From contig NC_134095.1 in the NCBI RefSeq assembly GCF_000715075.1, positions 63,307,990 through 63,371,989 of the forward strand: a stretch of DNA of 64,000 bases, written 5' to 3'. Numbering within the stretch: the stretch's first letter is position 1; each line of letters opens with the position of its first letter. The notes under the pieces were generated by a model, which was not told the DNA's origin, searched no databases, and saw only the letters and a program-made list of their open reading frames with translations. The DNA comes from Nicotiana tabacum. Its lineage: Eukaryota; Streptophyta; Magnoliopsida; Solanales; Solanaceae. This document shows positions 1 through 12,522 of the stretch, piece by piece. Position numbers and translations under genes: made by a program.

Positions 1-566
1 ATCTGACACGAATCTATGAATTGAATTGTAATTAAAGCGAACAATGATAAAATAAATTCAAACCGTGCGACTTGAACAGTTATAGCCTTGAAAAAACGAG
101 TTTCACTTGACTGGATGCAATTCAAACAATATCAGGTACAGAAGAACAGTAGCTTACAGAAAGAGAATAATGTTATATTGCTTTGGGATGCGTGTAACAA
201 TTTGTTTTACAAAATAATCAGACCCCCTTTATATAGTAGGGAAGTCCTACTTTAGGTACAATTCTATAAAAGGTAAAAAAATCTCATGATTTGCTAATTA
301 GCTGGCGTCTCATTGATATGTGCCGAGATTTCCGCCGTGATACCCAACCGGTTACGGATATTTTGCCTTCCGTTATTAGGTCTGGCAATGCTTCCTCGAG
401 CTCATTCGGGATCATGGTTGATTCTGGGGTCACGGACTCAATGTTCTCGAGGACGAACACTCTGACCTCGTATATTGGTTTGATGGACCCAGGGTCGATC
501 TTCAACTCATCGCGTTTCAATCTCGATCTGTCGTGTAATAGACGAGCCCGATTTGGACTGTAGACA
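1..566 (-). repeat. Tat element 3' LTR (partial, cut by window start)
   Basis: Positions 1-200 match 15267-15463 and positions 200-487 match 60657-60957, which together form the 5' LTR. On the minus strand the LTR starts TGTCTACAGTCC at 566, directly after a G-rich polypurine tract, and its terminal ~63 bp lie left of the window. Estimated full length is about 630 bp. Confidence 0.85.
227..235 (-). promoter_or_regulatory. TATA box of the Tat 3' LTR (minus strand)
   Basis: The minus strand reads TATATAAAG within CTACTATATAAAGGGGG. The motif is kept in the 5' LTR copy at 60691-60699, which supports it as the element's own promoter. In the 3' LTR it would drive transcription out to the left. 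Confidence 0.65.
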
Positions 567-587
567 GATAGTCCCCTCGTTTTTCGG
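567..587 (-). other. Polypurine tract of the Tat element
   Basis: The minus strand reads CCGAAAAACGAGGGGACTATC immediately before the LTR start TG. An A/G-rich run next to the 3' LTR is the plus-strand primer site for reverse transcription. The ACTATC tail next to the LTR is less purine-rich than a classic tract, so the exact primer limits are uncertain. Confidence 0.6.
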
Positions 588-751
588 AGAGTAAACGACG
601 AGAAACGATATGAGCCCCCGATTTTCGCCTCGATACTCTGCTTCAGAAATGACAAAATGAACGAAACGTCTCCTCAGTCACGTCTTACGGGCATTAAATT
701 CTCGTCAGTTGCTGGTCGGCCACTCCTGGTTTTGAACCGTCGTTTTGAAAA

Positions 752-760
752 CTATAAATA
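752..760 (+). promoter_or_regulatory. TATA box for the Tat antisense gene
   Basis: CTATAAATA lies 185 bp upstream of the ATG at 945, outside the LTR and between the polypurine tract and the antisense coding region. A TATA box pointing against the element's own transcription fits a dedicated promoter for the antisense gene. The RNA start is not visible from sequence alone. Confidence 0.6.
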
Positions 761-944
761 CATCATTCTTCATCCATTCAAGTCTTCTCTACTCTTGTTC
801 TTAAAAACTTTTTGCATTTCATAGTACTTGTGCCTAGATTTCTTGAGCTCTTTGTAAAAACTCTTGCTTGTCTTCACTCCAAATCTTCAAGTGTATCCTT
901 TTCACTTCCTCTCCTTCATCTTTTACCTTTCGTTTGAAAAGAAA

Positions 945-3676
945 ATGGCGAAAACTTCTAAGATAGTTCCTCAAAATGCAACTGCTTCTTCTTCACGGCC
1001 TGTCGGCGAGGAACCAATGATGGAGCCTCCTCTTGATGCATTTATTCCTAGCGGGTGCTCGGTGGCTGCCGACTTCAAAGTTGAAAAACCTTCACCTATT
1101 CCGGGCTGAGGCGAGAAAGTATCGAGGTATATTTGCTCGATCACCGAAGAGACCCTCCCTACAGTCATAAAGGACTACAACTATGCCAGAAAAGACGTGG
1201 TGATTCCCGGGCCCAAAGAAGATATCACTACCCACGTTAAGGGATACTTAAGTGTTTACACTTACCCCTTAACGATGGGCCCATTAGACCCGGTGATCAT
1301 TCAATTCAGTAAAAGGTACAAGGTGTGCCTTGGTCAGATCCACCCCTCGTTCTAGAGATAGTTATTCTTCTCCGATTCTTCGTGAGCAATAATGATAGAT
1401 GCCCATTCACCGTTGACCATCTAATGCGCCTATACAGCCCCCGATTCTTCTAGGCGGGCTAATTAAACTTGCACATCGGGCCTCTAAAGCCCCGTTCTCG
1501 AGCATCGATAAAGATCGAGACCGAGGTTGGCTAGGCCGATTTGTCTGGGTGAGGAGCTCGAACCTGATCCCGGCCAAAGATATGTTGTTCCCCGACGAGT
1601 GGAACACAAAACGTAAGTAAAGTTCCATTTTTCCCAGAATTTTATTTTTACTCTCTTTTTCTCCTATCTTATCGATGTTCGGTGTTGATGCAACTGTTGC
1701 TCAAGTTCCGGATGTGGTTCCTCGACTCAAGGAATAGGTTAAGGACATTGTCTCACAAAAACGTATTGCGAGCGCATATGGTGCGAACTTTTGAAGGGCC
1801 GGTGGGAGGCCCGTTCTCATAGTGAGATAACTTTCTTGAGTGATCAACACTTGGATCCCCTTTGTGTTGTTGAGTTCTTACTTTTTTTTTCTTTGCAGGT
1901 CTTTCCATGGATGTCGCCATGAGGCCTCCATCTAGTGACGAGGACAGTTTCGCCGATTCCCCTGCTCCGAGGCAGGAGAAGAAGAGGAGAAGGGCTTCAA
2001 GTCCTTTGAACTCAGAGAAGAAAAAATCGAAAAGGAGGCTGGTGCGAAAATTCAAGGAAAGTATCAGCGCCCGAGAGCTCCCATCAGACTCAATCCACCG
2101 GCTAAGGGATGAGTCAAAATAAGAATAAGAAACTTCCCAACTTGTGGCCCACTTGAGAGGTAGCTCCGAACTACCTCAAACCAGGGGGCCGATGAGGAGG
2201 CAACGGTCGAGGCCTCCGAACCATAGAGGGGTGAGGCCGATTTGTCCCAAGTTGGGGAGGCTGATAAAGAGGCTACAGCTGATGCTCCTCGAGAAGAGGA
2301 TAATTCCCCGAAGGATGCACTTGGAGTGATAGATCTCCCTGAGTCGCCCTCATTTACCGACTCCATGATACACGATGCCCAGAGGCTAAAAGGATGCCCA
2401 AATGAGGGCCCCCGAGGGGTGGTAGCCTCCTTCCACAACTTTTTTGAAGGTTTAGACTCTACCACCCCGGAAGACACCGCAGGATTGAGTGAATTTTCGG
2501 TACCAAGGAAAAGTTTGTCTTCAGGAACCAGCGGGTCTTCTTCGAGCCCGAAACTAGTAAACCGGTTCCCAGCTCCGAGTGCAGATCCCGATCGGAAGCG
2601 GTTGATTATTATGTCTATTCCGGAGGATGCCCGGGTCCGCTCTGTCCCCGTGGAGGTTGCAAGTTATCTTCAGTGCTTGGTGATCGAAGAAGATCAAGCA
2701 AAGATGAATGAGGTGGAGGCGCCATGCATGTTCAATGAGGCCCAACAGGCGTTAAACCGAGTAATTTCAAATGCCTCTTGACGACTTTTATCATGTACTT
2801 AGATTAAGTCATAAAAATTGTTAACTCTTTCCTTTACGTTTTTAGGCCTATATGCTCTACCACGAGACTTTTCTCCGATATTGAGAAGAGTTTACCCAAT
2901 ATGAGGCCGAGACCCGAGGGCTCATTGAGAAAAGAGATGCTTGCAAACTTCTCAGTGAGTAACATGAAGGGGAGGTCATGAAATTCCAAGCTGAGTTAGA
3001 GGCGGCTCAGAAGGAGAATTCCAACCTGGTCGAGTAGGTAAGGAGAATATTTGAGGTTAGTGATGATGAGTCAGATACGGTGGCTAATGGTCCAAACCCG
3101 CAGGTCCAACAGAAGATTAACCAGATCGGACAGCTCTTGGCAGAGGTAGATGCGGTAAAGGCCAAGGGCGAAGAATGAAAAAAGAACATGGATCGTCTGG
3201 CCTCAAAAAAGGAGACCGCCTGGGCCCAACTGCTTCGACTGAGGTCCAGCTCCGAGCTGTAAATGAGAAGCCCTTGGTGTAGGCTAAGAAGATCAAAAAG
3301 CTCCAGTCCTAGTTGAATTCGACCGTCTCTGATCAAGAAAATTTGGCCACAGAGCTTGAAGCAGTCAAGTTGGAGGCCAAAGTAATTAAAGTTGATACAG
3401 ATGAGATAGTGGCTATTTATAAGGCCATTGCCGAGGCGGCTCAGGTTCGAGCGAAAGACATCATCGAGCACTAAGTGGCAATCTTGAAGAGAGGACCTTG
3501 AGGAAATTCATGCTCGGGGTTTCGACTTATCAACTAAGATTGAGAGTGCCAAAGAGCTCAAAGTCGATGCCAAAAAATTGGCCTATTCCAAATATGACAA
3601 GGAGCTCGAAGATTTGGGCGAGTCCGAGGATGGCGAAGATCACGAGGGTGACGAGGCGGTCCCTGGTGAAGACTAG
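945..3676 (+). pseudogene. Tat antisense ORF (aORF), spliced, coiled-coil protein, decayed
   Basis: This gene runs opposite to gag-pol, between pol and the 3' LTR, as reported for Retand-like Tat elements. It starts MAKTSKIVPQ at 945 in an AAAATGGCG context. The N-terminal region resembles the 'putative gypsy type transposon' family (I believe PF04195), with stops at 1107 and after 1350. Likely introns: donor GTAAGT at 1613; acceptor TTTGCAG ending 1898; a clear 85-bp intron 2761-2845 (GTAATTT...TTTTAG) that joins QALNR to a YMLYHETF-like helix. A central Ser/Pro/Lys-rich basic stretch (about 1905-2120) could be a nuclear signal. The C-terminus from 2860 is a long Glu/Lys/Leu coiled coil ending in an acidic tail (GESEDGEDHEGDEAVPGED, stop at 3674-3676). 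Several stops and frame changes make it a pseudogene. The function of the family is unknown. Confidence 0.75.
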
Positions 3677-4905
3677 ACCACTTAGGCTCTTTGTAAATGT
3701 TTCTTGTTTTTTACTTTTTGGTTTACCTTTTGGTTGAGGTTGTTTGGCCTCTGTAAAGAATTTGTGTCGAGGCCGTTTCGGCCCTTGTAAGAAATTTTTG
3801 ATATGTATGTAAAGCCTTTTTTTCACTTCAGCATTTTCTAAGTTTTTTTTTTCCTTTGTCATTTATATTTGCAAATATTAGAATGCCTTAGCATGAAATA
3901 GTTAGGTTATGCTAGGGGTTTCGAACAAGTCTTGCCTTCAACATTATTTTTTTTTAAGGCATCATGGGGTTCGGCATAACCGGAAAAAATTCCCCAAAGT
4001 ACTTATACTTTCTTAGATCATAGATTGTCGAGGGTAGCTTTTAGAATCGGTTAAGAAATTTTAAGGCCTTTTTGTTACGGATCTCGAACGTCTCCGAGCC
4101 ATTTTAATTTGGCCGTAGCCTTTTTAGTTCGGGTGTCACCCAGTAGGCTGGTTACCACGAATTATTAGAGCTTGCCTAGGATAACAGTCCCCGAATGGGG
4201 ATGGCCGTGGCCTTTAAGATTTGGGTGTTGCTTGATAGGTCTGATACCCCCGAGCTCTGATAGCCCGGACCATCCGAGTTTGTTTTCCGACGGTAGTCCC
4301 AAGTTAGACTGATTGTTCTAACTAGAAGATGACCATTGGGCTCAATACCTTTTTGGGATCGGATGTAGGAAATTCCTTGAGAAATGCAAGAAAAAATTTA
4401 AAAAATGCGAAATATTTATCCGCAAGGAATAAACTTCATTTTATTCTTGTGTAGAATATTTATACACGCGAACACGCTTTGTGCCAGGGCTCGAGCAATC
4501 TATGTGAGTATGGTTCATTTGACCGTTTGGCCCTTACAATAAGTCCTATCTATCGAGACCCTTCAATCACGAAGTTTCTTCCTTTGCTATAATCGATATC
4601 CGAGGGCAATGTCCCTCATTATTCGAGGTTGATCGTAGAGAAAGCCTCAAATACTGTTGATGCAATCTTTGACACCGAGTCATAATCGACCTTCTATTAT
4701 AAGTTAGCACGATCTACTGTTGCCTCGTTAAAACCTTGTCGGAAAATCCATTTGGGACAAAACCAGTTCAAGGGAAAAAGAGTGCAACGGGTGCTTTCAA
4801 ACCTAAAAATCTGTACCGTTTCTTGTTGGTTACCTGCAAGTGTTAGTTCAAAAATAAGCAAAAAGGAAATGAATGGGGTCGTACCTTAGCAGGAGTATCA
4901 CTTCA
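3677..4905. other. Tat spacer between aORF and pol 3' ends
   Basis: No ORF or repeat structure is supported here. The aORF and pol converge on this stretch, so it should hold the polyadenylation region of the antisense transcript; T-rich runs at 3700-3960 would suit that but no precise signal is assigned. Confidence 0.5.
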
Positions 4906-6283
4906 AGTGAGTTATGTTCCATTATTCGGTAGTTGCTTGCCCTTCATTGTTCCGAGTTTGTAGGACCCCTTTCCGGTGATCTCAATAATTTGGTATGGTC
5001 CTTCCTAGTTCAGCCCCAACTTCCCTTCGTTCGGGTTTCGAGTGCTTAGTGTGACCTTCCTTGGTACTAAGTCCCTAATATTGAAATGCTAGAGTTTGGC
5101 CCTTCGATTGTAGTATCTTTCGATCCGCTACTTTTAGGCGGTTAGCCGAATAAGGGTGGCTCTGTGACTTTCATCCAATAGCTCTAGGCTCGTGCTCATG
5201 GCCTCATCGTTCGATTCCTTGGTAGCATATCAGAATCTGATACTTGGTTCACCGACCTCGATTGGTATTAGAGCTTCGACGCCGTAAACCAACAAGAATG
5301 GGGTAGCCCCGGTACTAGACTTCGAGGTCGTACGGTATGCCCATAGGACTTTGGGCAGGATTTCCTTCCATTTTCCTTTGGCTTCAGTTAACCTCTTTTT
5401 GGGGTTTTAGAGTATGGTTTTGTTGGTCGATTCTGATTGTTTGTTCCCTCTAGGGTGATAGGATGTTGACAGTTTTGATCTTATGGTCTTCGAGAAATTT
5501 GGCCATTTTGTTGCCGATAAATTGTTTCTCATTGTCGCACACGATTTCGGACGGCATTTCGAACCGACATATAATGTGGTCCCAAATAAAGTCGATGACT
5601 TCCTTCTTCTTGACCTTCTCGTATGCCTAGGCTTCAACCCACTTAGAAATATAGCCAACCATAAATAATATGAATTGAGCCTTACTGGGAGCCTATGGAA
5701 GGGGGCCAATGATATACATTCTGCACTTCATGAACGGCCATGGTGACAAAACCAAATGCAGTAGCTCTCTGAGTTGATGTATCATCGGAGCATGTCTTTG
5801 ACATTCATCACATTTTCGTACAAACTCCTTTGCGTCTTTTTCTATATCTATCCAGTAGTAACCGACTTTGATTACATTTTGAACCAATGATTCAGCGCCT
5901 GAATAATTTCTGCTGGTGCCCTCATGAACTTCCCTCAAAACGTACTCGGTATCTCTTATCCCTAAACATATTGCTAGTGGGGCATCGAATGTTCTTCTGA
6001 ACAAGGTTCCATCTTCGGACAAGCTAAATCGGGTTGCCTTTGTACGTAGGGTCCACGATTCTTTTAGATCTGAGGGCAGTTTCCCAGTCTTCAAATATTC
6101 TACATATTTGTTTTTCCAATCCCAAGTCAAGCTTGTAGAGTTTATTTCGACGTGACCTTCTTCCACTACCGATCTCATGAGTTGTACGACTGCCCCCGAG
6201 TTGAGCTCGTTATCCTCGACCGATGACCCTAAGTTTATAAGGGCAACAACCTCGCTATTTTGATCCTGAGGTACGTGTTGCAA
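4906..6283 (-). pseudogene. Tat integrase (zinc finger, catalytic core, C-terminal domain), broken
   Basis: Integrase joins the reverse-transcribed DNA to the host genome. The best open segment (6283-5693) starts in the linker after RNase H and carries the N-terminal zinc-binding region with CDECQRHAP, then the start of the core (SPWPFMKCRMYIIGPLP, where the family has W-G-x-D, so the first catalytic Asp region is altered). The core continues in other frames at 5670-5400 (homologous to K-W-V-E-A and the DN...G segments) and the C-terminal domain reaches about 4906, with a readable LVPRKVTLSTRNPNEGKLG segment near 5060-5000. At least three frame changes and several stops rule out function. It follows the second RNase H directly, in the normal Tat order. 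Confidence 0.75.
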
Positions 6284-6340
6284 GGTCCACTCCTTGAATC
6301 GGTGTAATGTTACCTACAACTTATCTTGGTACCTTTGCAT

Positions 6341-6628
6341 TCATTCTTCTTTGACCTCGAATGTCCCATTAACTTGGTTCACCACAAGGAAGCAGTCACA
6401 CTTAGCTTCGATCCCCTCCCCCCCCAATCCTTTGGCTAATTCGATACCTGCAATCATGGCCTCATATTCGGCCTCGTTGTTAGTCAATTTCATAGTTTTA
6501 ATAGATTGTCTAACTACATTGCATGTAGTTGGATTCAATACGATGCCAAGTCCAAACCCTTTTACGTTTGAGGTGCCATCCATAAAGAGGGTCCAAATTC
6601 CCGAAGACGTCCCCGAGTTTACCAACAA
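6341..6628 (-). pseudogene. Tat second RNase H (archaeal-like aRNH)
   Basis: An extra RNase H domain beside the usual one is diagnostic of the Tat lineage (the aRNH acquisition described for plant Ty3/gypsy). The readable segment WTLFMDGTSNVKGFGLGIVL holds the first catalytic Asp; EAEYEAMIAGIELAKGLG holds the Glu; AKCDCFLVVNQVNG holds the next Asp (C-D replacing C-D-S). It is flanked upstream by the pol RNase H and downstream by integrase. The domain itself is open over 95 codons, but it is embedded in a broken polyprotein. Confidence 0.8.
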
Positions 6629-8105
6629 CTATTTTTCGACTTCGGGTATTAGAGTCGGCGTAAAGTTAGCCACGAAATCTACTAAAATTTGAGACTTGAT
6701 GGCTGTCCAGGGTCGATACTCAATATCGTACCCGCTGATTTCCACGGACCATTTTTCCAATCGTCTCGAGAGTTCGGGTTTTTGCATTATATTTCGCAAT
6801 GGGTAAGTTGTCACAACACATATGCGATGGCACTGGAAATATAGCTTCAATTTCCTAGAGGCACTTAGCAAAGCGAGCGCCAAATTTTCTAGGTGAGGGT
6901 ACCTAGTTCCGGCCTCACCTAGAGTTTTGCTAACATAATAAATTGGAAATTACGTACCTTGTTCTTCCCGGACCAGGACTCCACTTACTGTTATCTCCGA
7001 TACAACTAAGTACATGCATAGTTGTTCATCTGTCTTCGGTGTGTGAAGCAGCGATGGGCTCGATAGATACTGCTTGAGTTCTTCCAAGGCCCATTGGCAC
7101 TCCGGGGTCCACGAAAAGTTCTTCTTCTTCTTTAGTAGCGAGAAGAATCGGTAACTCTTATCTGAGGATCTCGAGATGAATTGCCACAGGGCGGCTATTC
7201 GTCCGGTTAATCTTTGCACGACCTTCAAGTTGTCCACGATCGTGATATATTCGATGTCTTTGATCTTGTCGGGGTTGATCTCGATTCCTCAATTGGATAC
7301 CATGAACCTGACAAATTTACCTGATCTGACTCCGAACGCACATTTTTCCGGGTTCAACTTCAGATTGTACTTCTTCAACATGCTGAATGTTTCCTGCAAA
7401 TGCTTTAAATGGTCCTCTTCTTGCAGGGATTGAACCAATATATCATCAATGTAAACTTCCATTGATTTCCCTATTTATTCTTCGAACATCAATTTACTAA
7501 GCGTTGATAAGTGGCACCAGTGTTTTTATTCAGAATGCCATTATGTTATAGCAATACGTGATGAATAGGTTTTTTTCCTGATCATCTGGGTTCATCCGTA
7601 TTTGGTTGTACCTGGAATAGGCGTTGAGAAAATTGAGGATCTTGTGGTCGGTTGTGGCATCGATCATGCAATCGATGTTAGGCAAAGGGAAAGAGTCCTT
7701 GGGATACACCTTATTCAAATCCTTATAGTCTACACACATTCTTAATTTGTACCCCCTTTTAGGGACTACTACATTTGTTAACCAATCCGGGTATTTTACC
7801 TCTCAAATGAACCCTATTTTAAGGAGTTTAGATACCTCGTCCTTGATGAAAGCATGTTTGATTTCGGACTGGGGTCTCATTTTCTACTTGACTAGCTGGA
7901 ATTTTGAATCCAAGCTCAGCTTGTGAGTGATTATCTCCGGTGGGATCCCTGTCATATCGAGACGGGACCAAGTAAAACAATTCATGTTAGCTATAAGAAA
8001 TTGAATGAGTTTTTTCCTGAGCTCGGGGGTTAACTCCGTGCCCAGGTATACCTTCCGATCGGGTAGACATTCAATCAATGTGATTTGTTCCAACTCCTTG
8101 ACCAT
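6629..8105 (-). pseudogene. Tat reverse transcriptase and first RNase H
   Basis: RT copies the genomic RNA; RNase H removes it. On the minus strand: a lead-in segment (8105-7884, LTPELRKKLIQFLIANMNCFTWS), then RT fingers with MCVDYKDLNKVYPKDSFPLPNID (7739-7670) and DAYSRYNQI changed to NAYSRYNQI, so a usually conserved Asp is Asn. The Y-x-D-D box reads MEVYIDDI near 7455. Thumb/connection is at 7240-6950 (FSWTPECQWALEELKQYL). RNase H 1 spans 6950-6629, ending GYDIEYRPWTAIKSQILVDFVANF. Stops at 7300-7290 and around 6940 and a frameshift at about 7530 break it. Homology of order and motifs to Tat RT is clear. Confidence 0.82.
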
Positions 8106-8219
8106 TGATTTGGTGGCGTCAAAATCGTAAGGGACTATAAAAGATCTGGGAACCCTGTAATCATCATCTTTGTCAGTCCCCTATTTATCTGATTGGGTTG
8201 TGGACGATGTCGATAATTG

Positions 8220-10226
8220 CTATTTAGCCTCTTGCTTTGTATCCAAACTCGGTTCCTTTGATGTCTCCAGTGTTGATACCGGGATCACTTCTTTGATTGC
8301 AAACATTTCCTTTACGGCTGGTTGCTCCCCGTAGATTGTTTTTATCCCTCCTAGCATCGGGAATTTTAACACTTGGTAAAGAGTCGAGGGTATTGCCCTC
8401 ATGTTGTGGATCCATAGCCTCCCGAATAGAGCATTGTACCTCATGTCTCCTTCGATCATATAAAACTTAGTTTCGTAGATGGTCGCGGTGGTATTCACTG
8501 GTAATTTTATCTCTCCCTTAGGGGTTTCATATGCCATGCTGAATCTGTTTAGAACCCGGGCCGCAGGCACGATTTGATCTTGTAGTTCGAGTTGTTCTAC
8601 GACCCTCGATTGGATGATGTTGGTCAAGCTACCTAGATTGATTAACACACGCTTAACTCGAGAATTATTTATGAGTATAGATATTACCAATGCATCATTG
8701 TGGGGCTGCATGATCCCTTCCACGTCCTCATCGTTGAAAGAGAAAGTTCCTTCTGGTATGTAGTCTCGAGTCTTTTTTTCCCTTGTGATGGATACTTTGG
8801 CGCATTTTAGCATTGACCCTTGAGGAACATCGACCCCACCGATAATCATGTTAATGATATGTTGAGGCTCCTCTTGCTCGATTTGTTTATTAGAATCCCT
8901 ATTCCTGAAATGATTCTTGGCTCGGTCACTCAAGAATTCTCGAAGATGCCAGTAGTTAAATAGCCGGACCACTTCCTCTCTCAATTGTTGGCAATCCTCC
9001 GTTCTATGGTCGTGAGTACCATGGTATTCGCATATCTGGTTAGGATCCCTTTGAGCAGGATTAGATTGTAGGGGTCGAGGCCATTTGGTGTCTTTGATGC
9101 ACCCGATAGCTGATACAATAGCAGTAGAGTCGATGTTAAAGTTATATTCCGATAAACTCGGTGCTTCCTTAGGTCCGGTAGGCCTGCCGAAACCGTTCTT
9201 GCTTGCTCTGAACTCGGTCACTTCTCCTTTTATTTCACATAGAACTTCATCCAGATCCATTGCTTCTTTGATCTCCATTGTAAGGCTGATACTGATACTT
9301 GTTCAACCTTAGTTCACGGTCAATATCTCTCTTGACTCTGTCGACGAGTCTAATAAGATAAACGGACCCAAAAGGAGCCCCTGGTTGATCATTTTCGACT
9401 TTTATTTTCGATTGATATCGGTTATGCACATCAGCCTAAGTAACAACCGGATACTCAATCAGATTTTGCTTCAACTATTGTGAAGCCACCGAACTTCGAA
9501 CTTTGAGTCCTTGGGTAAAATCTTGAATGTCCCAATCATCAACGACCAGTGGTAGGTCCATTCATTCCATTTGAAACCAGAACACGAACTCTTTGAGCAT
9601 CTCATTACCCTTTTGCCTTACTTTGAAGAGGTGTTACTTACTGGTCTCAACCTTGATAGCCCAGCGTGTGCTTTCATGAAAGAGTCTACAAGCATAACAA
9701 ATGAGCCAATTGAATTAGGAAGTAAATTGTGATACTATATCATATCTCCCTTCGACAGGGTCTCTCCTAATTCCTTCAGTAAGATAGACTCGATCTCATC
9801 ATCCTCCAATTTTTTTCCTTTGATGGGGCATGTGTATGAAGTGACATGTTCGTTTGGGTCGGTCGTCCCATTGTACTAAGGAATCTCGGGCATGCAAAAT
9901 TTTTTAGGGATCGGTTTCGGGGCCGCACTCGTAGGGAAAGGTTTTTGCACGATCTTCTTAGAATCTAAGCCTTTCAGTATCGGCGGTGCTCTTGGGATTT
10001 GGTCGACCCTGGAATTGTAGGTTTCAACCTTCTTGTCATTTGCCTCGATTTTCTTCTCCCCTAATTCTATCCGTTTTGTCAGCTCCTAGAGAATTTTTAT
10101 GATCTCAGGGTTAGTCCCTGACTCATCTCCATTCGATCTCTTCGCGACCGGTTCTTCTCTATGGGTGATTTCCCGGGATGGATCAGGTTCAGTTCTGCTC
10201 GGTGTGTGGCTTTGATTTTGTAACAA
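8220..10226 (-). pseudogene. Tat gag (C-terminal two thirds) and protease
   Basis: Gag forms the particle; the aspartic protease matures it. From 10226 downward the minus strand continues the gag reading frame interrupted at 14792 by a solo LTR. The retrotransposon gag core lies at about 9900-9430, in several frames. A zinc knuckle of the type C-x2-H-x4-H-x4-C (CEYHGTHDHRTEDC) sits near 9030-8990. Protease follows in the long open segment 9278-8220: the active-site region reads VKRVLINLGSLTNII near 8650-8610, where the family has D-x-G-S, so the catalytic Asp is Asn. ALFGRLWIHNMRAIPSTLYQ marks the protease end. Stops around 9880, 9720 and 9460 show decay independent of the solo LTR. Confidence 0.8.
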
Positions 10227-12273
10227 AGTTATGTGAGCACGTGATTTTTGCTTCACGAAAACTACTCCCAAAGAAATCGAAAAATAAAATAAATTGCTTT
10301 TGGGTACAATTTTGAGAACTTTGCGTGACATTTTGGATAATTATTTTTGTCTGTGAATATTTAGTTTGTTTTAATTAATTAAAAATATAAAAAATATATG
10401 TTGCATGCACATTTAAGATTTAATTGTGCACTTAGGAATTAATTGGACCATGTTTTGTTTTTAAGAGAAAGAAAATCACAAAATAACGTATTTTTTGCAT
10501 TTTTAGCATTTCATGTCCAAGTTATGTGATTTTATTTGATTGTGTGTGTTAATTGTTATTAAAAAGTTAGTAGTACTTTTGTAAATTAATCTAGTCCTAT
10601 AATCTAGTTTAGGATTTTTGGAATTTTTAGTTTTATTAGTTAAGAAAAGAAAGACAAAATAAAGGAGTGTTAAGTCATATTTGGGCCAAATCAATTTAAA
10701 GTCCAAACAATTTTTCTTCCCCTTTGAAATTGAAACCCGGGTACCCAGCCCATACCCCATCCCCGACCTGGTCTGCCCCACAGCCCAAACAACCACCCCC
10801 CCTTCTTCCATTTTTCATTTCCAACCCCAAAAACCCTAAACACCCGTCCCCTCTCCTTTCTTCTTCTTCTTCGATACATCTATGGCAACCAAAACCTGAG
10901 GACAAAAATATGACACCCTAAGCAGCCATTAGCAACAGACCTCACCAACGACCACACCTCCATTCTCTAACCATCGCCGGTGGCAAGCAGCACCCAAAAA
11001 CTGCAAGGTCTGGACGGGAACAGGCCGGCGCTGCCTCCGTCGAACGTCGAAATTCGGCGACGGTAACATCACCGCGAGGTTACGCCATTTTCATGCACCA
11101 AAACAGCGCCGGATTCTCCTCCAACCTCTGTTGCAACCAGCTGTAAAACCAGCTCCAAGAACATGAAAACAATAGTTCAAACCAGTTATTTTCAAGCATC
11201 GAACCAGCTGCAACACCAGACCTCACGTCGACCAACAGCTCCTTCAAACGACCACCTCCTTCTCCAGCAGCAACCACCAAACCAGCGACGCAACCAACCT
11301 TCCTCACTTCATCGTTCACCTCCAGCCAAACCAGTCCGTCGACCACGCTGTCGATACACCCAGCGACTGATGACGATAGTAGCATGTTTGACATGAAGTC
11401 GTTGCAGCAAAGTGATTTAACAACGATGATGCTGACGAGGACTATGGGGAGGGTGTGTTGTTTGAGCTACGACTGTATGCCGGAGGATGAATCGACTGAC
11501 AACATGCCTGGACAATTTGCTGAACCAGAAGAAGTCGCACCTGAGACGGAAGTTGTTGATAATTTGAAGGACGCAGTGTAGCTGAAAGAATTGGGAAATC
11601 TTACTTCCTAAAGAACTGGGAAATCCATTTTTGGCCATAATAAAGGTCCATTTCTTTTTTTCTTCTTCATCTTGTCTTTGGTTAAACTGATATCAATGAG
11701 CTGCGTGTTTTCATGATCGAACGTAGTGAGCAGCAGTACAAGTTCATGAATCTGTCGTTCTTCTTGCTTGTTTTAATTATCTTGCCTCGTTCTAGTTTCT
11801 GTCTTTTCTTGGTTATGTTATGTTGTTTCTTTTCTTGTCGTTGTTCATCATTTCTTGCATATGAAATCAGTTTGTTTTCATTCAGTATGTTGACAGTGTT
11901 TATTTGTTTTATTTACGTTTAATCTAGAAGTGTGTTAGTTTAATCACTGAATCTTTATTTTGATGATATTTGGTCTGAATTAAGTTTCAAGCTTAAATTG
12001 TGATTTAAGTTTGATGAATCTTAATGTCATTGATTGGGGGTTAGTTTCATGTGTTTAAATTAGTCAATTATTAGGATTTCTCAATTAAGATTGGTTATAG
12101 CTGCTATAGTTTGGTTAATTGATTAGGAGGATTGGATATAGCTGATGGGGTAGAATGGTAATTTCAATAGTTTCAGGGGCATTTTTGGGATTTTAAGTCT
12201 TAAAAAATGATTAATTTGAGTGTTTTGTCCACTAAGCACTAATAATATTAAAATAATACATTATTTAATACAT

Positions 12274-12397
12274 AGTGGGGGACAAGACATGTGATAGTGT
12301 GAACTAATACATTTGTTTAATGTAGTGGGGGACAAGACATTTGCTAGTGGGGAACAAGGTAGAGTGAGGAACAAGGCATGCAAGTGTGGGAAACAAG
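12274..12397 (+). repeat. Iterated AGTGGGGGACAAGACAT words upstream of the solo-LTR TATA
   Basis: Related words start at 12274, 12324, 12346, 12363 and 12383. The first two are identical over 17 bases and the later ones are degenerate (AGTGAGGAACAAGGCAT). Spacing is irregular (50, 22, 17, 20 bp). The cluster ends about 120 bp before a TATA-like motif. Confidence 0.75.
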
Positions 12398-12516
12398 AGG
12401 GAATGGTGGGCTGAAAATAAGGAAAAGTTTTCCTTAGTGGGTTTTAAGTGGAAAAATTCAGATTTTTAGTGGGAAAAGGGGGTCGGGCAATAAGTTGAAA
12501 AGAGAGGGCAGATCTG

Positions 12517-12522
12517 TATAAG
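12517..12522 (+). promoter_or_regulatory. TATA-like motif in the Ogre-group solo LTR
   Basis: TATAAG in GATCTGTATAAGAGGGC is the best TATA candidate in the central part of this LTR and lies downstream of the iterated words. It would drive plus-strand transcription. Placement by context only. Confidence 0.35.

Noticed and set aside
2064..2477. Minus-strand ORF 2064-2477 (137 codons)
   Set aside because: It mirrors the aORF exon on the plus strand, whose frame has the expected homology; no independent motif.
10503..10921. Overlapping ORFs on both strands at 10503-10921
   Set aside because: They lie in the solo LTR, in GC-richer low-complexity DNA, with no recognisable domain or conserved counterpart in the other Ogre LTRs.
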